Below, piece by piece: positions 33,534 to 42,656 of a DNA stretch of 64,000 nucleotides. Both the position numbers and the translations under genes were made by a program. Numbering within the stretch: position 1 is the stretch's first letter; each line of letters begins with the position of its first letter. The notes under the pieces are model-generated. The model had not been told where the DNA came from, did not search any database, and saw nothing but the letters and a program-made list of their open reading frames with translations. The stretch comes from Bradyrhizobium sp. CCBAU 53421 (GTDB lineage Bacteria; Pseudomonadota; Alphaproteobacteria; Rhizobiales; Xanthobacteraceae): the NCBI RefSeq assembly GCF_015291625.1, contig NZ_CP030047.1:6944001-7008000 (forward strand), in the 5' to 3' direction.

Positions 33534-34937
33534 ATGGCGAGACCGAGAGAACTTCGTTTCAACGCGTTCAACATGATGGCGCCGAGCCACAACTGGGCGG
33601 GCCTCTGGTCGCATCCGCGCGATACCTCGCTCAACTACAATTCGCTGGATTACTGGGTCGACCATGCGCGGACCGCCGAGCGCGGCCTGCTCGACGGCAT
33701 CTTCCTCGCCGACGTCTTCGGCGTCTACGACGTCTATGGCAGCGGTCCGGATACGGCTCTGAGCCACGCCGTCCAGCTGCCCAACGCCGAGCCGACCTTG
33801 CTCGTCTCCGCCATGGCGCTGGTGACGAAGCATCTCGGCTTCGGCATCACCTCCAACCTAACCTTCGAGCATCCGTATCAGTTCGCCCGCCGGTTCTCGA
33901 CGCTCGATCACCTCACCGGCGGGCGGATCGGCTGGAACATCGTCACCGGTTATCTCGACAGCGGCGCGCGCGGGATGGGCCTCGATGCGAACCGCGCGCA
34001 TGACGACCGCTACGAGGCGGCCGAGGAGTTTCTCGCCGCGACCTATAAACTGTGGGAAGGCAGTTGGAAGGATGACGCGGTTCGACGCGACCGATCATCT
34101 CGCATTTTCACCGACCCTGCCAAAATCCATCGCATCCGGCACGAGGGCCGCCATTACAAGGTGGACGGCATCCATCTCGCCGAGCCCTCTCCACAACGCA
34201 CGCCGCTGCTTTACCAGGCCGGAACCTCGAAGCGCGGCCGCGCCTTCGCCGCAAGACATGCGGAGGCGATCTTCCTCAACGGCCAGACCAGGCCGATCCT
34301 CGCCCGTACCGTTCGCGACATCCGCGATGCTGCCAAGGAGTTCGGTCGCGATCCCTACGATATTCGCCTGTTTGCCGGCGCGACGGTGATCGTGGCGCCG
34401 ACCCGCGCGGAAGCCAACGACTTGCTGACTGAATATGCCGCACACGTTGATCAGGCCGGCCAACTCGCCCTGCTCTCCGGCTGGACCGGCATCGATTTCT
34501 CGACCTATCGACCGGATCAGGCGGTGCAATATGTCGAGAGCAACGCGATCCAGTCGATGGTCGAGAATTTCACGTTGCGCAGCGATCGCCCCGTCCGCGT
34601 CGGCGATCTTGCAACGCTCAGCCGCGTCGGTGCGCGCTCGCCCTTCGTGGTCGGCTCGCCCCAGGATGTCGCGGACGAGCTGATTGCCTGGGCGGATGAA
34701 ACCGACGTCGATGGCTTCAACCTGTTCCGCCTCGTCGCGCCGGAATCGCTGAACGCTTTCGTCGATCTCGTGGTGCCTGAACTGCAATCACGCGGTGTCT
34801 ACAAGACGGCCTATGCCGAAGGCACGCTGCGGGAGAAGCTGTTTCCGGGACGCGGGGCCCGCCTGCATGTCACGCATCCCGGCGCCGGCTACCGCCACGC
34901 GGCCTCCGCTGCGGTTCGTCCCGACGCCGCTGAGTAA
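33534..34937 (+). CDS. LLM class flavin monooxygenase (NtaA/SnaA/DszA family)
   Basis: 467 residues, the typical size of the NtaA/SnaA/DszA subfamily of FMNH2-dependent monooxygenases. Family motifs: RFNAFNMMAPSHNWAGLW, LLDGIFLADVFGVYDVYGSG, the FMN region LTGGRIGWNIVTGYLDS and RYEAAEEFLAATYKLWEGSW, and LLYQAGTSKRGRAFAARHAE. These enzymes need a partner flavin reductase (one is encoded at 45710) and oxidise sulfides, sulfones or amines next to a heteroatom. It converges on metI with a 12-bp gap. Confidence 0.92.
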   Translation: MARPRELRFNAFNMMAPSHNWAGLWSHPRDTSLNYNSLDYWVDHARTAERGLLDGIFLADVFGVYDVYGSGPDTALSHAVQLPNAEPTLLVSAMALVTKHLGFGITSNLTFEHPYQFARRFSTLDHLTGGRIGWNIVTGYLDSGARGMGLDANRAHDDRYEAAEEFLAATYKLWEGSWKDDAVRRDRSSRIFTDPAKIHRIRHEGRHYKVDGIHLAEPSPQRTPLLYQAGTSKRGRAFAARHAEAIFLNGQTRPILARTVRDIRDAAKEFGRDPYDIRLFAGATVIVAPTRAEANDLLTEYAAHVDQAGQLALLSGWTGIDFSTYRPDQAVQYVESNAIQSMVENFTLRSDRPVRVGDLATLSRVGARSPFVVGSPQDVADELIAWADETDVDGFNLFRLVAPESLNAFVDLVVPELQSRGVYKTAYAEGTLREKLFPGRGARLHVTHPGAGYRHAASAAVRPDAAE

Positions 34938-34949
34938 CGAAGCCCCGTT

Positions 34950-35615
34950 TCAGCGGTGACGCAGGCGGCGATTGACGCGGCGGGCGAGATAATCGCCCGC
35001 GGTCTGGACCGTCTGCACCAGCGCGATCAGCACGACAACGACAGCCAGCATCATCTCCGGCATGAAGCGCTGGTAGCCGTAACGGATGCCGAGATCGCCG
35101 AGGCCTCCGCCGCCGACGGCGCCGACCATCGCGGAATAACCGAGCAAGCTGACGATCGCGAGCGTCAAGGCGAGCAGCAGTCCGGGCAAGGCTTCCGGGA
35201 TCAGCACCTTGAAGACGATCTGCAGCGGGCTGGCGCCGAATGAGGACGCGGTCTCGATCAATCCGGCGTCGACTTCGCGTATCGCCGCCTCCACCAGGCG
35301 GGCGATGAAGGGCGTTGCCGCGATGGTCAGCGGCACGATCGCAGCGCCCGAGCCGATCGAGGTGCCGGCAATCAGTCGCGTGAACGGGATGATGGCCACG
35401 ACCAGGATGATGAACGGCGTCGAGCGGGCCGCATTGACGATCACGGCGAGCACGCCATTGACGGCGGGCGCCGCGAACAGCTCACCCTTGCGGCTGGTTG
35501 CCAGGAACACGCCGAGCGGAAGCCCGAACAGGGTCGCGACCAGGGCGGCGACCGACACCATGAACAGGCTTTCGCCGGTGGCCTGGATGATCAGATTGAT
35601 GAGCTCACGCGACAT
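34950..35615 (-). CDS. metI: Methionine-type ABC transporter permease MetI
   Basis: 221 residues with five or six membrane helices. MetI features: N-terminal GESLFMVSVAALVATLFGLP, and the EAA loop ASSFGASPLQIVFKVLIPEALPG that contacts MetN, followed by LLALTLAIVSLLGYSAMVG and GGGGLGDLGIRYGYQRF. Its start lies 11 bases inside the end of metN, so the two are translationally coupled. The complete importer would use one or both MetQ-like proteins encoded at 28.1 and 31.0 kb. Confidence 0.95.
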   Translation of the reverse strand: MSRELINLIIQATGESLFMVSVAALVATLFGLPLGVFLATSRKGELFAAPAVNGVLAVIVNAARSTPFIILVVAIIPFTRLIAGTSIGSGAAIVPLTIAATPFIARLVEAAIREVDAGLIETASSFGASPLQIVFKVLIPEALPGLLLALTLAIVSLLGYSAMVGAVGGGGLGDLGIRYGYQRFMPEMMLAVVVVLIALVQTVQTAGDYLARRVNRRLRHR

Positions 35616-36729
35616 AGCCGAGGCGCTCCACGCGGAATGTGTTGTGTGAAAGATAGGCGGCGGCCTGCTTGGCCGCGGCTTCGCCGCCGGGAATTCCTAT
35701 CGTCAGCGAGCCGACATGCTGGCCGCCGATCTCGTCGATGCGGGCCGACAGCAGCGCCACATCGATCCCGAGCTCGCGCGCGAGCCGCGCCAGGATCGTG
35801 TCGCCGGCGCCGGCACCGCGCACCTGTATGCGGATGACGGCCTGCCCGCCCGCAACGGGCTGTCGCAGCAGGCGGCTGGTCAGCGACACCGGGAGGCTGT
35901 CGCCGACGGCCTCCGACAGGAAGGCCTGCGTGACCGGATGCCTCGGATGCGTGAAGATGTCGGCAACATGGCCGCGTTCGACGATCTGGCCGCCGTCGAC
36001 CACCACGATTTCCCTGGCGAGCTGGCGGACCACCGACATCTCGTGGGTGATCAACACGATCGTGACGCCGAGCTCGCGATTGATGCTTGCCAACAGATCC
36101 AGGATCGCCCGCATGGTCTGCGGATCGAGCGCCGAGGTCGCCTCGTCGGACAACAGGACGTTCGGACGGGTCGCGAGCGCGCGGGCGATGCCGATGCGCT
36201 GCTTCTGGCCGCCGGACAGCTCGGACGGATACCGATCGAACTTGTCGGCGATGCCGACCAGCTCGAGCAACTCCGCCACCCGGACCGCAATGTCGGCCTT
36301 CGACCAGCCGGCGATCTCCAGCGGCAGCGCGATGTTATCAGCGGCGGTGCGCGACGACAGCAGGTTGAAATGCTGGAAGATCATGCCGATCGAGCGCTGT
36401 GCCAGGCGCAGCTCCCGGCCGGCGAGCGCGGAGATGTCGCGGCCATCGACGACGACACGTCCCGTCGACGGCTTCTCCAGGCCGTTGATGAGCCGCACCA
36501 GGCTCGATTTGCCGGCGCCGGAGCGGCCGATCACACCGGTGATCGAGCCACGCGGGATCGCGAAATCGATATCCTGCAGCGCGCGTACGCTCGGCTTGTC
36601 ACGGTAGGCGGGATAGATCTTCGAGACCGTCTCGAACCGCACCATGGCGTCGCTCGCGGCGGGCTGCGGCACCGGCGACGGATGCGGTTCGACGGGCCGC
36701 GCCGTCGTCAGGGATTGATGCACGTTCAT
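35605..36729 (-). CDS. metN: Methionine-type ABC transporter ATP-binding protein MetN
   Basis: 374 residues from the ATG at 36729. Walker A GRSGAGKSS, signature LSGGQKQRIGIARAL, Walker B VLLSDEATSALD, and H-loop LITHEMSVV. The C-terminal 90 residues (VIRIQVRGAGAGDTILARLA to the end) are the NIL regulatory domain, which in E. coli MetN binds methionine and inhibits transport. An N-terminal 28-residue Pro-rich extension precedes the usual start; an in-frame Met (AMVRFETV) could be the true start. It lies 50 bp after the ferredoxin gene in the same operon. Confidence 0.94.
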   Translation of the reverse strand: MNVHQSLTTARPVEPHPSPVPQPAASDAMVRFETVSKIYPAYRDKPSVRALQDIDFAIPRGSITGVIGRSGAGKSSLVRLINGLEKPSTGRVVVDGRDISALAGRELRLAQRSIGMIFQHFNLLSSRTAADNIALPLEIAGWSKADIAVRVAELLELVGIADKFDRYPSELSGGQKQRIGIARALATRPNVLLSDEATSALDPQTMRAILDLLASINRELGVTIVLITHEMSVVRQLAREIVVVDGGQIVERGHVADIFTHPRHPVTQAFLSEAVGDSLPVSLTSRLLRQPVAGGQAVIRIQVRGAGAGDTILARLARELGIDVALLSARIDEIGGQHVGSLTIGIPGGEAAAKQAAAYLSHNTFRVERLGYVA

Positions 36730-36779
36730 CCAGTTGGTCCAATTGGCAATGCTTCGGTCGGTCCGGGATCGCCCGGAAC

Positions 36780-37100
36780 TCAATGACCAAAGAGCAGGTA
36801 GCTGCGGTCGACGGCGCGGCGGTCCCGCGTGTCGTCGGTCCAGCCGACGGCGCGGCGGTAGCTCCCCATCGCATTGGTCTGCTTGAGGGCGATCACGTCG
36901 ATCGCCTGCGCGTCGTCCGCGAACGGAGAGACATAGAGCGCATCCTCGGGACAGTAAAGCTCGCAAAGGAAGCAGGTCTGGCAATCGCTCTGCCGGGCGA
37001 TGACCGGAATTCCGTCCGTCTTGTCGAAAACGTTGGTCGGGCACACATTCACGCAGATGTCGCAGGACGTGCAGCGCTCGGCGTCGATGACCTCGATCAT
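36780..37100 (-). CDS. Two-[4Fe-4S] ferredoxin, AprB-like
   Basis: 106 residues. Two perfect 4Fe-4S motifs: Cys10, 13, 16, 20 (CTSCDICVNVCP) and Cys40, 43, 46, 50 (CQTCFLCELYCP). A 55-residue tail (AIDVIALKQTNAMGSYRRAV and on) follows, as in the beta subunit of adenylylsulfate reductase, where the tail wraps the alpha subunit. The start overlaps the flavoprotein stop by 4 nt. It almost certainly delivers electrons to or from that flavoprotein. AprB is longer (about 150), so this is a relative and not AprB itself. Confidence 0.9.
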   Translation of the reverse strand: MIEVIDAERCTSCDICVNVCPTNVFDKTDGIPVIARQSDCQTCFLCELYCPEDALYVSPFADDAQAIDVIALKQTNAMGSYRRAVGWTDDTRDRRAVDRSYLLFGH

Positions 37101-38725
37101 TCCGCGGCCTCCGCAAACGACGCCTCGGCATGCGGCCGGATATCGGTCCAGACCTCGTCAAGGCCGCCGGTCGTCACGTAGTGGCGCTGCCGCTCGTCCT
37201 GATCGGGGAAATCGTCGCGGCGATGCATGCCGCGGCTTTCCTGGCGGTCAAGCGCGCTGCGATACATCCACCGCGCGGTCGCGAGCATCGCCGCGCTTTC
37301 GCGGGCGCGCAGGATATCGGCCTTGCCGGCGGCGTCTGCATCGGACGCGTCGCGCCAGGCTGCGTCGAGACGCGCCAGCGACCCTTGCAGCCGTGTCGCT
37401 TCACGGAAGTAGTTCAGCTCGTATGGAAATACTTCGGCCTGGACGTCCTTCGCCAGCGCGGCCGGCTCGAATGCACGTTGGGAGCGGCTGCGGAAAGCGA
37501 TGGTTCCGGCGGATGACAATTGTCGCCGGGCCGGCGCGGCAAGCTGGCTGGCATAGGTTGCGGCACCCTGCCCGGCCCAGGTCCCCGACGAGATCGCCCA
37601 GGCCGCATTGTGGCTCCCGCCACCGGTGAAGCCGCCACAGATCAATTCGCGCGTGGCCGCATCGCCGGCGGCATAGAGGCCCGCGACGCTGGTCGCACAG
37701 CTGTCGTCGACGATGCGCAGGCCGCCGGTGCCACGCACCGTGCCCTCCAGGCGCAAGGTGATCGGAAAGCGATCCGTGAACGGGTCGATCCCGGTCCGGT
37801 CGAACGGCAGGAAGAAGTTCGGCTGCGACGCGCGCATGTGACGCTGCACGTCATCGTCGGCCTTGTCGAGCCGCGCATAGACCGGGCCCCGCAGCAGCGC
37901 GCGGGCGATCGCCGACCGGCCGCCCTTCGACGCCGCGCCCGGGACGACGCTGCCGTCCTCGTGGCTGAAGGTCGCCCAACCGAAGAACAGCGTCTTGGTC
38001 ACCGAGCCGAAGGCCGCGGATATCGCGTAAGGGTTGGAAAACTCCATGCTGCTGAAATCGGCACCGGCCTCGGCGGCCATCAGATACCCGTCGCCGGTCA
38101 GCACGTTCGAGCCCAGCGTCTTGCTCAGGAACGCGCATCCGCCGGTCGCGATCACCACGGCCTTGGCGCGCACGATCCAGCGGTCATGCTTTTGCCGGCG
38201 CACGCCGCTGGCGCCGGCGACCGCACCGTCGCCATCCACCAGCAGCTCCAGGGCCGGGCTGTGATCGAGGATGGTGACGCCCGCCTGCTTGGTGCGCTTG
38301 CGCATCAGCCGCATGTATTCCGGTCCTTGCAGCGAATTGCGCTGCGACCTGCCGCGATCGTCGACGGGATAGGGATAGCCCCAATCCGCGAGCCGGTTGC
38401 TCTGCTGATAGGTCCGGTCGAGGACGCGCGCCATCCAGCGGCGATCCTGCAAATGGCCGCCCAGCTTCTCGCGGTTGGCCATCGCGGCCTCGCGCTGTGC
38501 CGGATCCGGATCGACGTACCAGACGCCGGTGCCGGCCGCGGCCGTCGCGCCCGACGTGCCGCAGAATCCCTTGTCGGCCAACACCACGCGCGCCCCGCGT
38601 TCCGCCGCGCTGACCGCAGCCCAGGTGCCTGCCGGCCCGCCGCCGAGCACCAGCACGTCGGCATCGAACTCGACGGATCCGGTCGGCGCGAATACGCGCT
38701 CCGCGCGATGGGCTTTGCTCGTCAT
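37097..38725 (-). CDS. FAD-dependent oxidoreductase, AprA/fumarate reductase flavoprotein-like
   Basis: 542 residues from the ATG at 38725. FAD fold VLVLGGGPAGTWAAVSAAER, then DKGFCGTSGATAAAGTGVWY, mid-segment VIATGGCAFLSKTLGSNVLT, and the FAD-closing GLYAAGDAATRELICGGFTG then GGSHNAAWAISSGTWAGQGA. This is the succinate dehydrogenase/fumarate reductase/AprA superfamily, with a helical C-domain. Coupling to a dicluster ferredoxin copies the AprBA layout. Position at the head of an operon with metN and metI links it to sulfur use, but no known substrate can be named. Sulfate-reducer AprA is longer (over 600). Confidence 0.88.
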   Translation of the reverse strand: MTSKAHRAERVFAPTGSVEFDADVLVLGGGPAGTWAAVSAAERGARVVLADKGFCGTSGATAAAGTGVWYVDPDPAQREAAMANREKLGGHLQDRRWMARVLDRTYQQSNRLADWGYPYPVDDRGRSQRNSLQGPEYMRLMRKRTKQAGVTILDHSPALELLVDGDGAVAGASGVRRQKHDRWIVRAKAVVIATGGCAFLSKTLGSNVLTGDGYLMAAEAGADFSSMEFSNPYAISAAFGSVTKTLFFGWATFSHEDGSVVPGAASKGGRSAIARALLRGPVYARLDKADDDVQRHMRASQPNFFLPFDRTGIDPFTDRFPITLRLEGTVRGTGGLRIVDDSCATSVAGLYAAGDAATRELICGGFTGGGSHNAAWAISSGTWAGQGAATYASQLAAPARRQLSSAGTIAFRSRSQRAFEPAALAKDVQAEVFPYELNYFREATRLQGSLARLDAAWRDASDADAAGKADILRARESAAMLATARWMYRSALDRQESRGMHRRDDFPDQDERQRHYVTTGGLDEVWTDIRPHAEASFAEAAE

Positions 38726-39044
38726 GGGTTCGCGCCTCCGGCCGAAATCGAATGCGACCGCAGATCGCGCCGCAGCGGTATCGTTGCGCGACCGGTTAGC
38801 GCTGGCAATTTCAGATATTTGCGCAGAATTGGACGAAGCTTTCATCGTCATAACCGGACGAAGAAGATTCCTGTTGCGGCATGGCGGATGTTTCGTTCCC
38901 GCCGGACGGCACGGTATGGATCGCGCGCGCAGTGCTTCCGTGAAGGCGGATATTTCTTTTTGCACGCGAATGCCCGCGGCGCGTTTTCTTGCAGGCATCG
39001 CGGCGATATGTCGTTGGTCCATCCACTCAGCGCACACGGCCGCC
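38726..39044. other. Divergent promoter region, flavoprotein operon / LLM gene
   Basis: 319 bp with divergent starts on both sides. It must contain the promoters of the flavoprotein-ferredoxin-metNI operon and of the LLM gene. An AT-rich patch (ttgcgcagaattggacg, gaagattcctgttgcgg) lies at 38818-38880. No clear palindrome was seen. Confidence 0.4.
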
Positions 39045-40385
39045 ATGTCGCAACGTCAGCTTCATCTCAACGTCAATCTGCTGCACTCGGGCGTCTATGC
39101 GTCGGCCTGGCGGCTGCCGGAAAGCGATCCGCGCGCCTGCTTTGACGTCGGGCACTACGTTCGGGTGGCGAAGATCGCCGAGCGCGGCAAGCTTGATGCG
39201 ATCTTCCTGGCCGATACGCCGGCGATCACGGACCGGATCGACTATCGCTCATTCATGTCGATGGAGCCGACCATCGTGCTGGCGACCGTCGCCGCCGCGA
39301 CCAGCCATATCGGGTTGATCGCAACGGCGTCGACGACCTACAACGAGCCCTACAACATCGCGCGCCGCTTCGCGACGCTGGATTTGGCGAGCGGCGGCCG
39401 GGCCGGCTGGAATGCCGTCACCACGGCGGACGCCGCCGCCAGCCGCAATTTCGGCCTATCCAGCGTGCTCGAGCACAAGGCGCGCTACGAGCGCGCCAAG
39501 GAATTCGCCGAGGTCGTGCACGCATTGTGGGACAGCTGGGAAGACAACGCCTTCATCGGCGACAAGGCGACCGCACGATTCGTCGACACCTCGAAAGTGC
39601 ATCCGATCGCGCATCGCGGTTCGCATTACACGGTCGCCGGACCGCTCAATGTTCCGCGTTCGCCGCAAGGGCGTCCCGTGACCGTGCAGGCCGGCGGATC
39701 AAGCGATGGCCGCGATCTCGCAGCCGCGCAGGCCGAGGCGGTGTTCACGCTTGCGCAGAACATCGATGAGGGTGTCGCCTACGCGCGCGATCTGCGTGCT
39801 CGCGCCACGGCCTACCGCCGCGCTGGCGACTCCATCGTCATCCTGCCGGGGCTTGCAACCGTGATCGGAAGCACTGAGGCCGAAGCCAGGCGGCGGCAGG
39901 ATGATCTCTGGGAGCTGGTCCCAATCGAATACAGCCTCGCTCGCCTTGCCAGCACGCTGCAAGTCGACCCGGAGATCCTCGCACTCGACGCGCCCCTGCC
40001 CGATCCGTTGCCGCTGCCGGCCAATGCGAACCACACCATGTTCCAGGGCACGGTGAATCTCGCCCGCCGCGGCAATCTCACGGTCCGTCAGCTGCTGCGT
40101 GCGCTTGGCGGCGGCGTCGGGCACCGGATCATCGTCGGCACGCCCGAGCAGATCGCTGACGACATCGAGGCCTGGTTCAGAGCCGGCGCAGCCGACGGAT
40201 TCAACCTGATGCCGGACGTCTTGCCGACGGGGCTCGAGGTCTTCGTCGACACGGTGGTGCCGATCCTGCAGCGCCGCGGCCTGTTCCGCAGCGACTATGC
40301 CGGGACCACGCTGCGCGATCATCTCGGCCTGCCGCGACCGGCCAGCCGCTTTGCGCGGCAGGCGACGGCCGCAGCGGGCGCCTGA
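39045..40385 (+). CDS. LLM class flavin monooxygenase (NtaA/SnaA/DszA family)
   Basis: 446 residues from the ATG at 39045 (MSQRQLHLNVNLLHSGVYAS). Family motifs: LDAIFLADTPAITDRIDYRS, LIATASTTYNEPYNIARRFA, LDLASGGRAGWNAVTTADAA, and ALWDSWEDNAFIGDKATARF. It is a close paralog of the gene at 53761: both share HALWDSWED- or TRLWDSWED-type segments, GPLNVPRSPQGRPV/GPLNISRPPQGRPV, and an end RRGLFRSDYAGTTLRDHLGL. It likely oxidises a sulfonate, sulfone or dialkyl sulfide using FMNH2. Confidence 0.92.
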   Translation: MSQRQLHLNVNLLHSGVYASAWRLPESDPRACFDVGHYVRVAKIAERGKLDAIFLADTPAITDRIDYRSFMSMEPTIVLATVAAATSHIGLIATASTTYNEPYNIARRFATLDLASGGRAGWNAVTTADAAASRNFGLSSVLEHKARYERAKEFAEVVHALWDSWEDNAFIGDKATARFVDTSKVHPIAHRGSHYTVAGPLNVPRSPQGRPVTVQAGGSSDGRDLAAAQAEAVFTLAQNIDEGVAYARDLRARATAYRRAGDSIVILPGLATVIGSTEAEARRRQDDLWELVPIEYSLARLASTLQVDPEILALDAPLPDPLPLPANANHTMFQGTVNLARRGNLTVRQLLRALGGGVGHRIIVGTPEQIADDIEAWFRAGAADGFNLMPDVLPTGLEVFVDTVVPILQRRGLFRSDYAGTTLRDHLGLPRPASRFARQATAAAGA

Positions 40386-40390
40386 TCTCG

Positions 40391-41479
40391 TCAGCGCCCG
40401 CTAGCCGACAATGGCGGCTTTTCGCCGACCGCAGACGCGGCGCGCGCGCGCGGGATGACCTCTCTGGCGAAACGCTCCATCTCTGCCTCGAACGGCTGGA
40501 ACTGCAGCATGAACAGTTCGATGCCCGCGGCATGGAACGCCTTGATCCGGTCCGCCACCGCGTCGTAGCTGCCGACGAGGCCGGCCGCGGTACCGCCATT
40601 GCTGCCGACCCGCGCCGATTTCTGCATCGTCTGCATCATCACAACCTTCGGATCGGTGTTCTGTTTCTGGATCGCCTTGATCGGCGCGTCCTTCCTTGAC
40701 AGCTCAAGCAACCGCTCATAGGCGGCCTCGGCTTCAGCCTGTGTCTCGCGCGCGATCACGAAGGCCGACAGACCAAAGCGAAGCGGTGCCGACGCCCGCG
40801 GCCGGGCCGCGACATCGGCAATCAGGCCGGCGACATCCTCCAGCGGCTGCCCATTGATGAACCAGACGTCGCCGTGATCCGCGACCAATGCGCGCGCAGG
40901 TTCGGATTCGCCGCCGACATAGATCAGCGGCCGGTCGCGATAGAGGCTGGTCGGCCGCAGCAGATAGTCGCGCACGTCGAAATGCTCGCCCTTGTAGGTC
41001 AACCGCTCGCCCTGCATCAGCCGCGACACCACCGTGATCCATTCACGGCCATAAGCATAGCGGGCGTCATGCTCGGCGAAACCGATCCCCGCCCTGTCGA
41101 GCTCGGGCCGGTTCCAGGCGTTGACGAGGTTGATGGCAAAGCGGCCGCGGCTGATGTTCTCGATTCCGAGCGCCAGCTTGGCGAGCACGACCGGATGATA
41201 GAGATAGGGCTTGATGGCGGCGATGATCTCGATCTTGCCGGTCAGCGCCGCAATCGCAGCCGCCGCGCTCCAGGCCTCGAGCTGGTCGAGGTCTTCCTGA
41301 TGCGGGTTGATCGTGTGCTGCGCGATCAGCGTCGAGTCGTAGCCGAGCGCTTCGGCCGCAAGCACGAGATCGCGGTTGCGTTCCCATGACGCATCATAAG
41401 GCTCTTCCGGATCCTGATAGGCGGCGCGCGAGCCGTGCACCAACGCCCAGATGCCGAAGCGGAGCGGTCGTGTCGTCAT
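40391..41479 (-). CDS. LLM class flavin monooxygenase, SfnG/SsuD-like
   Basis: 362 residues from the ATG at 41479 (MTTRPLRFGIWALVHGSRAA). The pattern DSTLIAQHTINPHQEDLDQL, KIEIIAAIKPYLYHPVVLAK, SRGRFAINLVNAWNRPELDR and EHDARYAYGREWITVVSRLM matches FMNH2-dependent enzymes of the dimethylsulfone (SfnG) and alkanesulfonate (SsuD) group. These split the carbon-sulfur bond to give sulfite or sulfinate. It converges with the LLM gene at 39045 and is divergent from the ABC transporter operon at 41790. Confidence 0.9.
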   Translation of the reverse strand: MTTRPLRFGIWALVHGSRAAYQDPEEPYDASWERNRDLVLAAEALGYDSTLIAQHTINPHQEDLDQLEAWSAAAAIAALTGKIEIIAAIKPYLYHPVVLAKLALGIENISRGRFAINLVNAWNRPELDRAGIGFAEHDARYAYGREWITVVSRLMQGERLTYKGEHFDVRDYLLRPTSLYRDRPLIYVGGESEPARALVADHGDVWFINGQPLEDVAGLIADVAARPRASAPLRFGLSAFVIARETQAEAEAAYERLLELSRKDAPIKAIQKQNTDPKVVMMQTMQKSARVGSNGGTAAGLVGSYDAVADRIKAFHAAGIELFMLQFQPFEAEMERFAREVIPRARAASAVGEKPPLSASGR

Positions 41480-41718
41480 TGCGATCTCCAACATTCTCTA
41501 CGTCACGTGTGAGCTGTTTCACGCCAAGTGCGGCGCGATAGCAAGCAACGGCGCATCAAAAGATTTTCCTTGTCGCGCCGCGCACGCGGATAAACCAGAA
41601 AACTCCGGAACCAACGACAATTGGAAAACCGCTCTATTTCTGTTGGCTGAAAATCGTGGGAGAGTTTGTAGCGTCTGAACGACGCTTACATTCACGAGAG
41701 CGGCGCGATGCCGATCGC

Positions 41719-41759
41719 GTGATCGTTGACCTGTGCCATGCGTGATCAACGACGATCAC
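41719..41759. promoter_or_regulatory. Imperfect inverted repeat upstream of the sulfonate-type operon
   Basis: GTGATCGTTGA (41719-41729) and TCAACGACGATCAC (41746-41759) are imperfect arms, the second with a 3-nt insertion. It lies 31 bp before the permease start in the 310-bp gap shared with the divergent LLM gene. It may bind a sulfur-status regulator; no protein can be named. Confidence 0.35.
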
Positions 41760-41789
41760 CCATGTCGATGAACGAGGACGGACTTAACC

Positions 41790-42656
41790 TTGAGCAACCT
41801 CGAACAGGCCGCTGCATCGGTCGCATTTGATACTTCGCCGAATGACGACCGCACGGCCGCGCCCTCCCGAACCAGGCAGTTCGAGATCGGCCGACGCGGC
41901 CTGCAACTGCTGTCGTGGCTTGCGCCCGCGGTGATCGTCATCGTCTGGGAGTTGCTGTCGCAGGCCGGCTGGTTGTCGCCGCAAGTCTTGCCGGCGCCGA
42001 GCAAGGTCGTCAGGACCGCATTCAAGCTGATCAGCTCCGGAAGCCTGCTGAACGATCTCAGCGTCAGCCTGTTGCGCGCGGCGATCGGCTTTGCGATCGG
42101 CGGCAGCATCGGCTTCCTGCTCAGCATCCTTGTCGGCTTCTCGCGGATCGCCGAGGCAATGATCGATCGCAGCGTCCAGATGATCCGCGCTATCCCCTTC
42201 CTCGCGGGGGTGCCGCTCGTCATCGTCTGGCTGGGCGTCGGCGAGGCCGAGAAGATCTTCCTGGTCGCGCTCGGCGTCACCTTTCCGATCTACGTCAACA
42301 CCACGCTCGGAATCCGGCAGGTCGATCCGAAGCTGCTCGAGCTCGGCTGCGTCCAGGGCCTCGGCACGCTGGAGCTGATCCGGCGCATCGTCCTGCCGGG
42401 GGCGCTGCCGTCGATTCTGACCGGCGTGCGCTATGCGCTGGCCACCGCGTGGCTGGCGCTGGTGGTTGCCGAGACTATCGGCGCGCAATCCGGCATCGGC
42501 TTCCTGGCGATGGATGCGCGGGAATTCCTGCGCACTGACGTGATCGTGCTGACGATCGTCATCTATGCCCTGATCGGCGTCGCCGCCGACGGCATCGCGC
42601 GTTTCCTGGAGCGACGGCTGCTGGCCTGGCATCCGAACTATGGAGGCGCGCGATGA
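41790..42656 (+). CDS. Sulfonate-type ABC transporter permease (SsuC family)
   Basis: 288 residues from a TTG at 41790 with AGGACGG nearby; no ATG is in frame near the N-terminus. The BPD_transp_1 fold has about six helices, SKVVRTAFKLISSGSLLNDL, LGVGEAEKIFLVALGVTFPI and the EAA loop CVQGLGTLELIRRIVLPGAL, then ETIGAQSGIGFLAMDAREF. These mark the SsuC/TauC group of aliphatic sulfonate, taurine and nitrate permeases. It overlaps the ATP-binding gene by 4 nt and heads a six-gene operon ending with the serine acetyltransferase gene. Confidence 0.92.
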   Translation: MSNLEQAAASVAFDTSPNDDRTAAPSRTRQFEIGRRGLQLLSWLAPAVIVIVWELLSQAGWLSPQVLPAPSKVVRTAFKLISSGSLLNDLSVSLLRAAIGFAIGGSIGFLLSILVGFSRIAEAMIDRSVQMIRAIPFLAGVPLVIVWLGVGEAEKIFLVALGVTFPIYVNTTLGIRQVDPKLLELGCVQGLGTLELIRRIVLPGALPSILTGVRYALATAWLALVVAETIGAQSGIGFLAMDAREFLRTDVIVLTIVIYALIGVAADGIARFLERRLLAWHPNYGGAR

